A stretch of DNA of 64,000 nt, taken from assembly GCF_958450345.1 (NCBI RefSeq), contig NC_088782.1, positions 101,586,358-101,650,357 on the forward strand, read 5' to 3'. A program made the translations under genes and the position numbers. Origin of the DNA: Calliphora vicina. Its lineage: Eukaryota > Arthropoda > Insecta > Diptera > Calliphoridae. The notes beneath the pieces were generated by a model that saw only the letters and a list, made by a program, of their open reading frames with translations, was not told where the DNA came from and did not search any database. The stretch's first letter is position 1, and each line of letters starts with the position of its first letter. Of the stretch, positions 1-12,135 are shown piece after piece.

Positions 1-894
1 ATAGAAACACAGCAATATAAAAAAATAGAAAAACAAATTTAAAATAAAAGAGAAAAAAAAATATTTATATGTAGACTATTTAAACTTTTTAAATGAAGCA
101 GAACTAAACTGTAGACAAAAAACATTAAAACGGATATGTCTACAGCCGGATGTGTTTTTCCAAAGTATATGAGAGCACGATGGTTGTTGCTGAATTATTT
201 TAAATCGAAAAATTATCTGTTGTTAAAATTTCAAATATATTTCGATCCAAAGTTGATTGCATAATAGCAATGATATTTTTCAAAACATGAAAAATGGAAA
301 ATCTCTAGTAGGAATAGGTCCCTGATTTCTCCAAGCCCCTAATTTTTCTTCACGAAATTTGACTCTATAGTATAAAAATGCCTATAGAAGGGCAGTATCC
401 ATAAAAAATTCAGCAAAAATATATTTCAATTGAAAATAAATAACAAGACAATATGTTTTTCTTGATCGGTCCATATTTGGCCAAAGCCCCATATAAAGTT
501 CATTTCCGAAAACCACTGCAATCATATAAATCAGATTGAAATTTAACATAATTAATTCTCATATAGTTAATTATATAAAAATCGAAGTATCAAATTTTTT
601 TGAAGATCCGCTATTAATGATTCAAAGCTCCCACTTTCGAAAACACATTACCCTACATAAATATCGATATAGAATTAAAATTTTACACAGATCACTTAAA
701 AACGAACTGCTCTCACTTTTTGACATTTTTGATCAATATACTCTGGCATATGATCATGAATAGATTAGCGCTTGAACCACGCTACCAAATTATGTAAATT
801 TATTTGAAAATCAGTCATCGATTCCCGCAACTTCTAGAAGACTGTTTTATCACATAATTGTGTTCAGAAATGAGTCTCATTTTTAATGGGTTCG

Positions 895-1285
895 TTAATA
901 AACAAAATTGCCGCATATGGAGTGAGACCAATCCACAGCAAACCCTACAGACGTTAATTGGTGTCATCATCAGACCTTATGGACAACAGATATCGTTACA
1001 GCACCATGATCAATGATTTTTAGAAAATATGGATGACATTGATCCGGGCGAGATGTGCTTTCAACAGGATGGCGATACGGCGACCGCAACCATTGATTTG
1101 CAAAAACCAAATTTGGGATATGCTGATAAAGCAGCACCAACTTAGCCCTTGGAGGCCAACATTGTTCGTGTTATTGGTGAAATACGGCCAGAAATGCTCG
1201 AAAATGGCAAAAAATTTTAGGTCAAGAATGCGCTTTGTCAACAGTTGCGGTGGTAATATGTCTTATATAAGGGTCAGATATTAAT
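895..1285 (+). pseudogene. Mariner-type transposase C-terminal remnant
   Basis: Across shifting frames one reads RIWSETNPQQTLQT, MCFQQDGDTATATIDLQ and ANIVRVIGEIRPEMLEK. These match the order seen in a common insect mariner-like transposase: the W.E.NP segment, the QQDGA.CHTA.E segment holding the second catalytic Asp, and the C-terminal I.EIRP.MLEKV tail. Several indels and stops separate them and much of the catalytic core between QQDG and the tail is missing. It is dead. I cannot place it in a named subfamily. Confidence 0.75.
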
Positions 1286-1859
1286 ATTTAATCTATTTAT
1301 ATAAAACAGTAATATTAATGAGTTGCTGACTGATTCAACACCGCCCAGCCCAAACACCAAAGTGTAGAGACATGAAATTTTGACTATGTAGAATCAATAA
1401 GAAGGAAATTCTAAGGATTATGGGATAAAAATTGATAGATTCGGTAGCCTTATATCATCTAAACTAATGCATATACAACAAAAATTTAAAATGCCTGTTT
1501 ATTTACTTAAGAAATTAGTTTGATACTTTTTTGAAATTCAAATGCTGTAGGGTAAACAATCGGTATAAATTAAATTATATTTTTTTGGTACCCTATGTAT
1601 CTTTTAAAACAATAAAAATATAAATAAATTTGAAATGATATTATTTACTTATCAAATAATATCAAATATAAGTTTGGTACTTTTTGCAAATTCGAACCCT
1701 TTAGGGGTAAAAATGGAAAAATAGGTTTTACTAAAAATTATTAAGCAAATTTTGATAAAATTTTAAACAAAAATGTGGAACTTAAGGTCGAACTTGGGTT
1801 AAACAGTTGGTACATTTTTAAAATATATCTTAGTTTTGAACACATTAATTGTTTAAGAT

Positions 1860-2124
1860 ATATCGACCCCTTTGCCCGAAATTATCGTATGTTACATTTT
1901 TACATAGTAAAATATTATACCGACATTCGCTACATTTATGGAAATATTACTACTTAAGTTTATTTTAACATATGTGAAATTTAATTTACTAAATCGGTTA
2001 TTGTATCGTATTTAAAATTTGGTATTGATGATACCAGCCAAAGCAAAGAAATTTAATAATAAAGCGCTCCTGTAAAATTTGGTTTTTGTAACATACGATA
2101 ATTTCGCGCAAAGGGGGTCGATAT
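1860..2124. repeat. Inverted repeat pair, about 36 bp arms
   Basis: The arm at 1860..1895 (atatcgacccctttgcccga...) is mirrored at 2088..2124 with about three differences. The 190 bp between is AT-rich and non-coding. This could be a degenerate inverted-repeat transposon; its exact ends and any target duplication are not clear. Confidence 0.55.
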
Positions 2125-2139
2125 GTTGCATTAAAAACA

Positions 2140-2626
2140 TTCAAGACAGCAGGCTACCAACTTCAATCTGTCATAAATAAAATGCACAGGTTTATATGAA
2201 GACGACAGCACAGCTACACTGCCACATGACTACTCATGGCGATGTAGTCGAATTAGGCTAATTTCTATTTTTGTCAACTACAAAACAGAAATAGTGTTGC
2301 TAATATAATAAAAAATGTAAATCAAATTAGTGCTTAAAAAATATATATTTTTTTTACTTAATTAAGAGAAGTTTCAGATAACCATATAGAAATAATTTAA
2401 TAACAGGTACATAAATAATTATAACCATATATATATTTTTACTCAAAATAATTGTTTCAATCTTAATTGCTTTGGAATTTTGTACGGTTATTTTTTATTA
2501 AAGTGGCACCACTGAATTATAAATCAGCTGTTTACTTTGTAGCTGTCGTCTTCAAAATAATTCAGTAGCTGCCACATGACTACAACTACAGCCAGCATTT
2601 GTGTTCGTGTAGCATGTTGTCTTGAA
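2140..2626. mobile_element. Putative non-autonomous TIR element
   Basis: The ends TTCAAGACAGCAGGCTAC (2140) and its mirror GTAGCATGTTGTCTTGAA (2609..2626) match at 16 of 18 positions. A second inverted pair lies just inside (gaagacgacagc near 2197, and its mirror near 2543). There is no coding capacity. It lies 11 bp left of the MITE at 2638. Confidence 0.55.
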
Positions 2627-2637
2627 GGTAGGGCTTA

Positions 2638-2872
2638 AGGTAGGGCCACACATGGACAATTTTTGGATGAAAAAGACATAAACGCTAAATCAAATATATT
2701 TTAATTTTTTTATTTATTGTCAAAAACTCCTTCTACTTTAGACAACTCAAAACAAATATTTAGTTTTATTTCATTTACTCTTACTTGTAAGAGTAAACAC
2801 GTCAAAGAAATTTGTGATAAAGAAAGTGGATTAGCTTTTTTGAGTAAATATTTGCCATGTGTTACCATAACT
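2638..2872. mobile_element. PIF/Harbinger-like MITE, copy 1
   Basis: The termini AGGTAGGGCCACACATGG and their mirror (CCATGTGTTACCATAACT) are flanked by TTA on both sides (2635..2637 and 2873..2875). This three-base TWA target duplication is typical of PIF/Harbinger elements. Family members at 20327 and 21940 share ends and an internal AAATATTTG motif. An inner palindrome (tttactcttacttgtaagagtaaa) is kept. The short open frame across it is incidental. Confidence 0.72.
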
Positions 2873-3019
2873 TTAGCCACCAACAATTTTGCTAAAATGG
2901 AGTATTTTGAAATTTTAAAATTTACGGGAGAGAGGAAAAGAAAGTTGGTACTTTTTCCTTTAATGGTATTTTTTACTATATTTAATTATTTAACTGATAT
3001 ACATAATAGTTCGTTATAA

Positions 3020-3600
3020 ACAATCAAAGCATTAGCATATTTTTGATATTATGGTATCAAAAAGGGAAAACTAATGTATCTGGAATCTGGAAATTATGAT
3101 TTGCGTATATACGAAACATGTGTTAAATTTTATTTGGATACTAACATATTTCAGTGATTTATGCATATTAATGAAATTTTCGAGGATGGTGCTTATATGG
3201 GAGCTATAGAACACTGTGGACTGATGGATACTAAATTTGGTAGCACGAGTTCAGCTTATATTGAAATTATTTGTGCTGAATTTGGTTTAGATATGTTTAT
3301 AAGTACTTAAGACATTTATGAGAGCTTAACTATTTTCAGATACGGCAGTTGTATGGGGGCTAGGAAAACTAATGAACCGATTCTAACCAAATTCAATAGG
3401 CTCAGTCCTAAAAGCTTCTGCCAAATCTTGTCGGATTATCTTTAAAATTGCGACCTGTAGTTTGATTCCAATGTTTACATGGACGGACGGACGGATGGAC
3501 ATCGCTTAGTCGACTCAGAAAGTGATCCTGAGCAGATTGGTATACTTTAAGGTGGGTGTTACACCACTATGGTGGTGTAGGGTACACAAATTCGGGATTT
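3020..3600 (+). repeat. Dispersed repeat ending in a GGACGGACGGA...GGTGGTGTAGGGTA tail
   Basis: Contains atatgggagctatagaac, the related block tatgggggctaggaaaac, then ggacggacggacggatggac with gtcgactcagaa, ending at ccactatggtggtgtagggta. The same ordered blocks recur at 6260..6700, 16040..17945, 19620..20045, 44640..44830, 57420..57555 and 62280..62620. Non-coding; I do not recognise a named family. Confidence 0.65.
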
Positions 3601-3653
3601 AGAATAGATGATGTATCTTTTGAATGCGGTTTTATTTTAAATAACTTAGAGTA

Positions 3654-5422
3654 AGTTCGGGTAATGTGGCATACCTATTTTATATTTGACTATAATTTTT
3701 AGAGTCCTAATTCTATTGGAACAGTTTTCAGCTGGTGTTTTACTACACAGAAAAAATTAGAATTCGTATTCAATCACAAAATTTATAAAACCAAACAAAT
3801 TTTTTACTGAAATAGGACCTATCACAAAAATTGTAAAATCAAACAAAACAAATCGTAATTTATTTATTGAAAAAAAAACATTTTTTCTTTATTAAATTAT
3901 TTGTACTATTACTGAAAGAGAGTATTTGAAAATAATTTAAATTTCAAACAATTAATTTAATAAAAACAATGAACAAAATGTTTGGTTTTAAATTTTTTTT
4001 TCCATTAAAAAATTATTTTTATTTTTTATTTTGTTTCTTTCTTTAAACAAATAAAAAACAACAATTATTTATAAATGACATGTTTTTTAATGACACATAA
4101 TTTCTTATAATACATTTATCATGTTACAAAACAAAAATATCATTCGCAGATTCCTAACAGATTGTCTTCCAACATTATTGTCTGTCAAACATTAGTCCAT
4201 CTGGAAATTGCGAAAGTTTTTATTAGAAATTTGGATAAAATTCAATTAATTAATAAAAAAAAATACTCACATTGTGTCCCAGTTGTTTTTGGTTGTCTAA
4301 TTTCTGCCAGAGATTCCGGTTTGTTATGTTGGAACGGCCATGTCTTTAAATAAAATTATAATGTTGTTTATATTGCAACAATAATTTACACAACTTACCT
4401 CCAGAAAAACGACTAAAACTCCTAAAATCTTTGAAGAATAACAAAATATGTTGACAATATGAGAAAACCTATATTTTATTTTCATTTTACAAAATTTGTA
4501 ATTTCTAGTTATTTTCTTTTTTGTTGTCAAAATTTATTTTTTTTTATTGTTTTATGAACTTTTTTTGAAAATAGGAAAACAATAAAAAATGTTTATTGAA
4601 GCAAATAAAATTGTTTATGAAATACAATTTAAAACCAAATAATGTTTTGTTTGGAGAAAAAATAGTAATATTTTTTTCTGTGTACAAGTGTTAGATTTAC
4701 ATCCATGAGAGTAGAAAAGTCTTTTAAGTTCAAGTTTCAGAGAAATTTGGGAAAAAGGAAAAACACCCATAAACAAGCCATTGAAAAAGATGGCGGGTAA
4801 TGTGGTACACCATGTTTTAATTTGTAAATGAGTTGCGTTTTATTTAAATCATCTTTAATGGATGCGGTTAAAGTTGGCGGCTGACCAAGCTTACCAGAAG
4901 ATCCTCAATATATTCTTCGCTTCGGAGACATTGAATGACTGATGCGATACAAATTTTCATTTGTTGTTTCTAATAGCTCAGATAGCGTTCTTCAAATCAT
5001 CCGCTGCCCTTTTTCATACTTCTCATTTCTTTGGCATATTATTTGCTTGAAATTCTTTAGCTATACCACATTAGCCGACCACGTGTTTTATTGAAATTAT
5101 TATAAAATTAAACATATACACTAAATATACTATATTGTTGAATGTGTTCTTCAATAGAAAAATATTCCCATTTGACTTTAAAATTAAGTTAATAAAGTTT
5201 AAGTTTAAGTTTGTAGAAAAAAATAATTTTTAACAGATCACAAAAAAAAGTCGACCATAAGATAATGCTGATTTTTTACAACTGACTATTTCTATGACCT
5301 GCAAAAATGAAGTACACTCACGCAATGTGAATTTTCTGAGATCATAAAACTCTTAAGCTTGGTACCGCTACTCTTATGCTCTTAGTTTTAGAGAAAAGCA
5401 GCTATACCACATTACCCGAACT
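3654..5422. mobile_element. Non-autonomous TIR element with TA target, split by a nested insertion
   Basis: The ends AGTTCGGGTAATGTGG (3654) and mirror CCACATTACCCGAACT (to 5422) are flanked by TA at 3652..3653 and 5423..5424. The core motif GGGTAATGTGG recurs internally near 4795 and, inverted, near 5065. Removing the nested 937 bp element leaves about 830 bp with no coding capacity. TA target and long ends suggest a Tc1/mariner-like MITE; the family is not identified. Confidence 0.72.
3746..4682. mobile_element. CACAGAAAAA-ended TA-target element nested in the 3654..5422 element
   Basis: Begins CACAGAAAAAAT after TA (3744..3745) and ends TTTTTTCTGTG before TA (4683..4684). Very AT-rich, with partial self-complementarity near the ends (aaaccaaacaaa and its mirror). 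No transposase seen. It lies about 90 bp inside the outer element, so it is the younger insertion. Confidence 0.68.
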
Positions 5423-5499
5423 TACTATATATGTTGTTTTGAAGGGCACATATCTGTCATTTATTATTAGTGTAAACAAAAAAGTTTTTTTTGCTTCGA

Positions 5500-5690
5500 A
5501 AGTATCGAATTTTGTACCAAAAAAGCGTCACAAGCAAAAGCGATAATTTAATATTCCATCATAACAACGCTAGGCCACATGTTGCAGTACCTGGCCTTAA
5601 AAGCTGAGCAGTATTTTTGGAAAGAGTATATTTTTCAGAAAGACGAGAAATGGTTATAGCTTACAATGGCCAATACTTTGAATAAATTTA
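5500..5690 (+). pseudogene. Heavily deleted mariner transposase remnant
   Basis: Conceptual pieces such as FHHNNARPHVAVPGL and ERVYFSERREMVIAYNGQYFE resemble the mariner segment HDNARPHVA (second catalytic Asp region) and the protein's C-terminal DGQYFE end. The region between them is deleted. An upstream piece with ILYQKS may be the degraded N-terminus. No inverted repeats were identified. Confidence 0.6.
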
Positions 5691-5999
5691 TATTTTACTA
5701 ATGTTCGAAAATAAATGTTATAAATTTGAACAATTCTGCATTTTTAAGTCACAACCCAATAATTATAGATCTAGAAACATGGAATTAAGCATTTATGGTT
5801 CTGTATGAATGAGAGTTCAAAAAGAATAATAAAGTATCATTGCCTTATTATAATGATACTTTTTGAATATTTTATAATCATGAACTTATTCCTGAATGAG
5901 TTAGAATCCTTAAATGGGGAGTATGAAATGTGATTTTTGTGGTACATTTCTTCCTCTTAATGGTAGTGTTTGAATTTGCTATAATATAGAATAGAGTTT

Positions 6000-6100
6000 C
6001 GCGATTTCAAAATCGCTACTACGTAAAATGTCCGTTATTAAAAAATGTTTAATTACGAGTCGTTTGGCGAAGCGAACTGGGTCTGCTAGTATTAATATTA
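6000..6100. repeat. Possible transposon end (tcgtttggcgaagcgaactgggtctgctagt)
   Basis: This short block resembles an end-of-repeat motif found in many arthropod genomes, and a related inverted form (tactagcggatacccagcgtgagc) lies at 24243. No coding or flanking duplication supports a specific family. Confidence 0.3.
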
Positions 6101-6259
6101 ATCAAGTAAGGAGTATATGAGCAAAATATTTGTCTTTTAAAATGTCAATAATTTTGTTCCTGAGTATTTTCGAAAGTGGTCAGATGGTCATGAAATCTGG
6201 TCGCGTGATTTCTTTCTAAATAAAACTTAATTGTTTTAAATTCTATGCAGACACAAACA

Positions 6260-6700
6260 TTTTTTAAGAGGTTTATGCTCATTAAAGTGATTTTCGGAAA
6301 TGGGACTTGTATGGGAGCCATCGTCAATTACGGATTAATCCTTAAAAAAAATTAAATTTGATTTATTTTTATATAAAACTTATGACCAAAAAGTACTATT
6401 TCGGAAGGACTTTTGTATGGGAGCTATGTGAAATAATGGACCGATTCGAAGCGCTTTGTTCTTGGCCCGAATAACATTTATGTTCCAAATTTTATCAAAA
6501 TATCTTCATAATTGCGACTTGTACTTTAACCACAAATTCTACATGGGCAGCAAACCAGCCAGCTAAATTATCCTTATGTACGAAATCTTTAATAAGCGAA
6601 CCAGAGTGGCGAAGGCCGACTATACATTTTGAATATACAAAGTAAAGCACGATCAAAGGTGGGCTATGCAAAGTTCAGTCGTATCTAAAAAAATTCAACA
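6260..6700 (+). repeat. Dispersed repeat of the 'tatgggagctatg' type
   Basis: Carries ggaaatgggacttgtatgggagcc, gacttttgtatgggagctatgtg and the downstream gcgacttgtactttaac block seen at 3450. Non-coding fragment of the family at 16040..17945. Confidence 0.6.
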
Positions 6701-8520
6701 GATCATTGACTCAAAATATTTAATTTCATGCTCCTTTTCTGATCGAAGTACTCGCAGTAAGGCAAACTTTTGTTTTGCCTTAAAAATAACTTTTGAAAAC
6801 ATTTTTGTTTGGAGGTGTTTGTAAAACTTACCTCGTATGAGTACACTCGAAAATACATTATTATATTCAATGTATACAATTTAATACTTTATCTACGTTC
6901 TCATATACCTTAGTATAATGAACGATTATGTCTTATGGTGATGACATGAACAGGAAACAAATGTACGGAGACACATTTGAAAAAACAGCTTATGGTATGT
7001 TTGTGTATTAAAAGGAAAAATAAAAATAAATACAAAAAACCAATAGCTATTATAAGGTGTTGTAGTACTTATAACACCAAGGGATAAAATAAATAAAAAT
7101 TGTAGGCGAAAGTTTAACTAGTTTTACACTGGGGCACAAAAAAAAGTTTACATTCAATATGCGGTATATTCTTGTCATATTCTTGCAAACAAGAATATTC
7201 ATGCTAACTGTTGCAAAAAGTGAGATCATAAAAGAAGATTTTATTAACGATCTAGACTGATTTATTTTCCGGCATTTGCTGATTTATGGAAAATAAAGAT
7301 ATATTTCATAGTGAACTCATGCAAAGCTAAATTGTTTGAATTCACTGTAAAAGTTTACACTAAAACAAGCAAATACAAATGAAACTATAACGATGCTGCC
7401 CTCATTTTAAAACAAAATAAATCTTTTTTCAAAGTCTTTGTTTTAAATCATAGTTTTCAACAACATTTTAAGCACACAGATACACACTATCAGACACATA
7501 AATACGTACTGACAACTAAAATCTTCTCTTCGCAACTGCGATACATTCTACACTTTATCTGTGCATCAACATAAAAGTTGAATGACATTTTCATTTAGGC
7601 TTTAACTTACATGTCAATCTCTGTTTAGTTTTGTAATACACACACACACTCAAAGAACACATTTAACACAGATACAAGTGCACACAAGTATTTACACAGT
7701 TATTCATACATACATATGGACATAAATGTAAAACCATCATTCACACACTCACTCGTTCAGCTACGGCCCATTAGATTTTTGAGTAACACATAGAAAACAT
7801 TACAAGTTTCTATTTTTGTGATGAGCTACATCCAACACAGTGGTTTGGTTGACTTGCAAATTTTTAAGAGAGAATACGAGAAGTGTAAAGAAAACCGCAA
7901 TAAAGGAGAATTTTTTTGAACTGAAATTAACATTTTGAAAATCTTACATTGACCAGTTGCATGAGGTTACGGCTGTTTGAACTTTGATGTCAGCGAGGTA
8001 ATTATTAGGATGAAAGATGGAGAGTTCTGGTTGATACAATGAAAACATTTTGAACGAGTAACAGTGCAATATACGGCTGTACTGAATCTTTTAAATCCTT
8101 TACATGAGTGTACTTAAACATGAGTGTAAAACAAACTATAATTCGTCAAATCTGAACATACTTAACCCTCTAATGCTTAAGCATGCCCCAAGGCACTCAT
8201 CGCAAACTGCCAATAAATGAAAATATAACTGATATTTCATTTCAAAAACTTTGAAAGCTTTTTTAAAATAATTTAAGTGCATTTTTTAGCAACTGTTACA
8301 TGAGTTTTTGAGAAATGCAAAATCAGTTATATTTGCATTTATTGGCATTTTTGCGTGGACATTAGATGATTAAGGATTTGTGATCGTAAATAGCGACAAT
8401 TAGATCTATGACAAGCCATCTATTAAACGTAATATAATTTAGCATTAATCCAATATATTTATGCATTACATACATCATAAACTATCTATGTGTTTAGATT
8501 TTAATTGTTTCCATCTAAGA
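6700..8520. other. No gene seen; AT-rich sequence
   Basis: Only short frames occur here. It includes a CA-rich stretch near 7470..7760 and otherwise looks like unique intronic or intergenic fly DNA. Nothing else recognised. Confidence 0.5.
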
Positions 8521-8524
8521 TTTG

Positions 8525-9225
8525 GAGGATGGTAAATAGGTTATGCGAAGGAGTATAGAGGGAATAGAGTTTATAAACATTCGATTTAAACTTTCCTGCA
8601 TTGAAAGTGACAAGAAAGACTTCAGCAGGAAGTTTATTCCACATACACAGAGAAAACAGATTCGTGATAGCAACCGAATTTGTTGCTATTCGTATGATTC
8701 CACCTTAGTAACCGAATTTTACAGATGTGGTTACAAAACTTTAGAAGAGTTAACAAAATTTTGGTTGCTTCAACCAAAATTCTTCTTTATCAACTGACTT
8801 TCTGTTGATGGAACCGAAAAATTCTATGCGTGCAACCGAATCATTCGATTGGCAACAAATTCGGTTACTATTACGAATCTGTTTTCTCTGTGTACGAACA
8901 GTACGGCTAAAGAAACTATTTTCCCTGTAGAATGTTGATGTTGTAGCAGATGTGGTTGCTGAGTCGATAGGCCGTAGTGGAGTGAAATCGGACCTTGGCC
9001 GGTGTGTAGAATCGTAGAATGTTGTATAGCGTGTTGTGTGATCCACTGTCCCATCGAATACAAAGGGATGTGTTCTTGATGAAAAACGTGTATTGCGCAA
9101 AAATCTGTGGGTATCGGGATCAGAACACATCTCATTGGTACCGATTGAACAGTGATACTTAAACCACATTTTTTTTCTTGGACCAGCACTCAGGGGATGA
9201 ACCCTATTCATGAAAAGCATTGTGT
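8525..9225 (-). pseudogene. LINE 3'-end fragment (copy A), interrupted by a MITE
   Basis: On the minus strand, segments such as DTHRFLRNTRFSSRTHPFVFDGTVDHTTRY and FYRENSFFSRTVR match the C-terminal tail after the reverse transcriptase of a non-LTR retrotransposon. The + strand block from 8530 to 8645 and from 8893 onward matches copy B (9226..9360) closely (gaaagtgacaggaaagacttcag). A 247 bp MITE sits in it at 8646. Relative to copy B it has about 90 bp extra near 8940..9030. It is broken and non-functional. Confidence 0.72.
8646..8892. mobile_element. MITE with 41 bp inverted repeats inserted in LINE copy A
   Basis: The ends start CACAGAGAAAACAGATTCGT and mirror for about 41 bp with two mismatches. 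TA flanks both sides (8644..8645, 8893..8894). The uninterrupted counterpart in LINE copy B (ccacatacggacagtac at 9341) shows the empty site and confirms TA duplication. Non-coding; Tc1/mariner-like by its target. Confidence 0.85.
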
Positions 9226-10210
9226 TGGAACTAGGAAAATAGGTTATGGGAGGGAGGATAGAGGGAGTAGTGTTTGTGGACATTTGATTTGAATTTTCCT
9301 ATATTGAAAGTGACAGGAAAGACTTCAGGAGGAAGCTTATTCCACATACGGACAGTACAGCTAAAGAACGAATTTTCCCTGTAATGTGTTGTGCGATCTA
9401 CTGTTCAGTCGACAACAAATTGATGTGCCCTTGCCGAAGAGCGAAACTGCGGGTTTCGGGAACAAGTTCCCTAATTTCAGCAGAGCACATACCCTTGCAG
9501 TATCGGTAGAACAGTGAAACACAACCCTCATTGCGACGATGTTCCAGTGAGTCAGTAGAGCTGGATACCCTACTGTCACCGATAAGCATCTTCGCCCTCT
9601 CCTGTACGCGGTCGAGTAACTCCAAAATAGACTTCAAAGCACCGGCCCACACATGAGAGTTGTATTCCATTTTAGGTCGGATATAAGTGGAGTAAATAGT
9701 AAGGAGATCAGATGGAGTGAAGTATTTCTTACACCGTTTTAGAAAACCAAGGCACTTGAATGCTTCTTTCGACACTCGAAAAATGTGTTTTGTCCAGCGG
9801 ACATCGCATTGAATACTCATGCCTAGAACATCAAGAGCTTCTGATTCCTTAATATTTACACCACCCATAAAAACAGATGGAGCAACATGATCTGTTGTGC
9901 GTTTGTGAGTTAACATACAACATTGAGTCTTGCGTGCATTGAAATCAACTCTATTCGCACAACCCCATTGAGACCTTGGTTGAGCGTATCATTCATATTT
10001 TGCCTCATTGCCCCAATCTCCAACAGGCTTGGTCTATAATTGAATGCATCTGAATGGCAAATGTTGCTGTCATCTGCAAAAGAGTAGATAGGGTTGGAAG
10101 TTTGACGTAGAAGGTCGTTTATAAAGATAAGAAATAGAGTAGTAGAAAGGACGGAGCTTTGCGGTACCCCTGAAATGGATACCCTATTGTCAAAATATAT
10201 AAACATTAAG
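9226..10210 (-). pseudogene. Non-LTR retrotransposon reverse transcriptase fragment (copy B)
   Basis: Two overlapping minus-strand frames carry ordered reverse transcriptase motifs: SGVPQSSVLSTTLFLIFINDLL (normally VPQGSVLSP), IYSFADDSNICHS (the FADD active-site Asp pair), GGVNIKESEALDVLGMSI, LGFLKRCKKYFTPSDLLTIYSTYIRPKMEYNSHVWAGA and DRVQERAKMLIGD. This is the back half of a CR1/jockey-superfamily polymerase plus its tail. The 5' half of the element is missing, a frameshift separates the frames near 9910, and the C-terminal tail is shifted near 9440. Dead, 5'-truncated copy; the exact clade is uncertain. Confidence 0.82.
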
Positions 10211-10244
10211 CACTCTCCTGTAGTTAAAATTTTGAAGGCCAGAA

Positions 10245-11395
10245 TATTGTGGCACTAGATATAAAAGTTATGTGTTGAAAATTTGAGAAAATTCGGAAAA
10301 TTGGGTAAAAATTATCCACAAACTGTATTATCGCAAATTATTCAGTTTTTTTTTAAAAAAATTTGTTACTACAAAATTACTTTAAAGTTATTATTCCTCA
10401 GGCCATTAACGTATCTCAGGCCATTGGAACAAGAAATGTACGAAAAATAATTAACATATTTCGAGAACAATTAAAATAAAAGCTAATGTTTATTTCAAAT
10501 ATATCCTTATTTACTTGTGTATGAGTTTTTGTCTTCGTAGGACAATTAAAATTAACCCCTAATAGAACTTGGGGTTAAAATGACCCTCAACTTTTAAAAT
10601 TTAAAATTACCTGTACTATAATATTCTGAATAGGTTTTACTTAAGATGCATAACAGTAAGGATATTGGGCTCATTCGCCAAAATATGGTCAAAAAATTAT
10701 TTTTTCTCGAAAATCGCAAAATTTATATCGAAGGTACGGAAAAACTGTAGGTGGTATTGTCATAATTTTTTCATATTTCTTCCCCCTATTATATTGTCAA
10801 TAAATCCCAATATGAAAATCAAAATATTCTGAAATTTGTTTAACAAAATTTTGAAAAGTTTGAAAATGGATATTTGAAACTGCGGTTAAAAAAATTAAAT
10901 TTTTTTGGTCATACCTGAGAATAGGTTAACGATGTTCTACGAAGACAAAAAGTCATACACAAGTAAATATGGATATATGTTAAGCAAAAATGAGCTTTTA
11001 TTTTAATATTTCTTGAAATGTGTAAATTTTGTTCCTACATTTCTTTTTCTAGTGGCTTGAGGAAAGTTAATGGCCTGGCGATTTTCTAATAACTTTGACA
11101 TTTTTTAACCAATTTTTGTGATTTATATCTTATTAGAACGACAATTACGTACACATTACGATTCTTTTAAATTAATTTGCAAAAGTAATTATTTAATGGG
11201 AAAATTTATACAAAAACTGAAAAAAATGCATTTTTCCCCTTGTAAATGCATCTGAAAACTTCAGAGGGTTTGCGGCACGTCTTTACCCCAACCGATTTAC
11301 CTAACATTTTTTCAGGATGATTTTTTTACTAATTTTCACCAAACTGGGGGTGAGAATGGCCAAAATCCAACTTTCGTTTATTAAGTGCCACCCTA
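10245..11395 (-). mobile_element. Fold-back-like repeat, copy 1 (reverse orientation)
   Basis: Reverse-complement homology to 54210..55110 is clear: gcatttacaaggggaaaa, cgccaggccattaac, gagtttttgtcttcgtagga, ggtatgaccaaaaaaatt and the ccccaagttct / gggtcat block all occur in the same order. A second, inverted arm (ggccattaacgtatctcagg at 10401, tcttcgtaggac at 10532) mirrors the segment near 10930..11085. The element therefore carries inverted arms around a central block. Non-coding. Confidence 0.65.
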
Positions 11396-11529
11396 AGTTA
11401 CATATGTATGTATGTAACGTGATCAGACTATGGGATGTTCTTGTTTTTGGTTTCATTTAATTGTATGCTCCAAATTTATTAACCACGTCTTAACGTGCCT
11501 GAGATAACTAAGTAAATTTAAATCCACAT

Positions 11530-12135
11530 GTGAACTAAGAATTACAGTGTCATCTGCAAAGATGGAAATTGTTAATTCATCGGACTCGGGCAAATAAGAG
11601 GTTTACAATAGGTACAGGGTTGCTCCTAGTTCTGCTATGCTCACGAAATCCGATTGATGATCTGGGTCTCTTGGATTATTTTCTCAAATAGTTTAGACAA
11701 CCAAGGCAATAAGAGCGTCTGATTGCACAATATTTACACCACCCATAGATTCAGAAGAATAGCCATGCTCTATCATTCGTTTCTGTTTCAACACACAACA
11801 CTGAATCTTGGTATCGTTGAAAGCGTTTATATTTAAGTTAATAAATATGAATGGCAAATTTTGCTATAATCTGGAAAAGAAGAGATAAATAGAGTAGGAG
11901 AAAGATCGGAGCCTTGCTGTATGTATGAATTGCTCACGAAGTCGTTTGATGGGGTCCCATATACAAAAACTCGTTTAGTACGATCTCGGGAGAAGTTACT
12001 TCCGACACCAAAAGCAATCAGTTTTGATAAAAGCGCACCATGGCACATCCTTTTGAACGCCTTAGATATATCACCACTTTACTTTGGACAGAACAATGAA
12101 TGGAACGATAAAATTTTTTCATTCAAGGAGATTTG
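11530..12135 (-). pseudogene. Degenerate LINE reverse transcriptase fragment (copy C)
   Basis: Minus-strand text WHGALLSKLIAFGVGSNFSRDRTKRVFVYGTPSNDFVSNSYIQQGSDLSPTLF fits the segment just before the FADD motif of the same LINE type as copy B. Further left, pieces of the later GGVNI and LTH regions and a tcatctgcaaa (FADD-type) block appear in other frames. Overlap in content with copy B shows it is a separate insertion. Many indels. Confidence 0.65.

Noticed and set aside
1..890. Possible gene at the left edge (75-codon frame at 536)
   Set aside because: No recognisable protein; the region near 440..500 instead matches the dispersed 'ggtccatatttggcc' repeat in reverse.
8824..9189. 121-codon minus-strand frame
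   Set aside because: It is an alternative frame of LINE copy A; the neighbouring frame carries the recognisable LINE tail.
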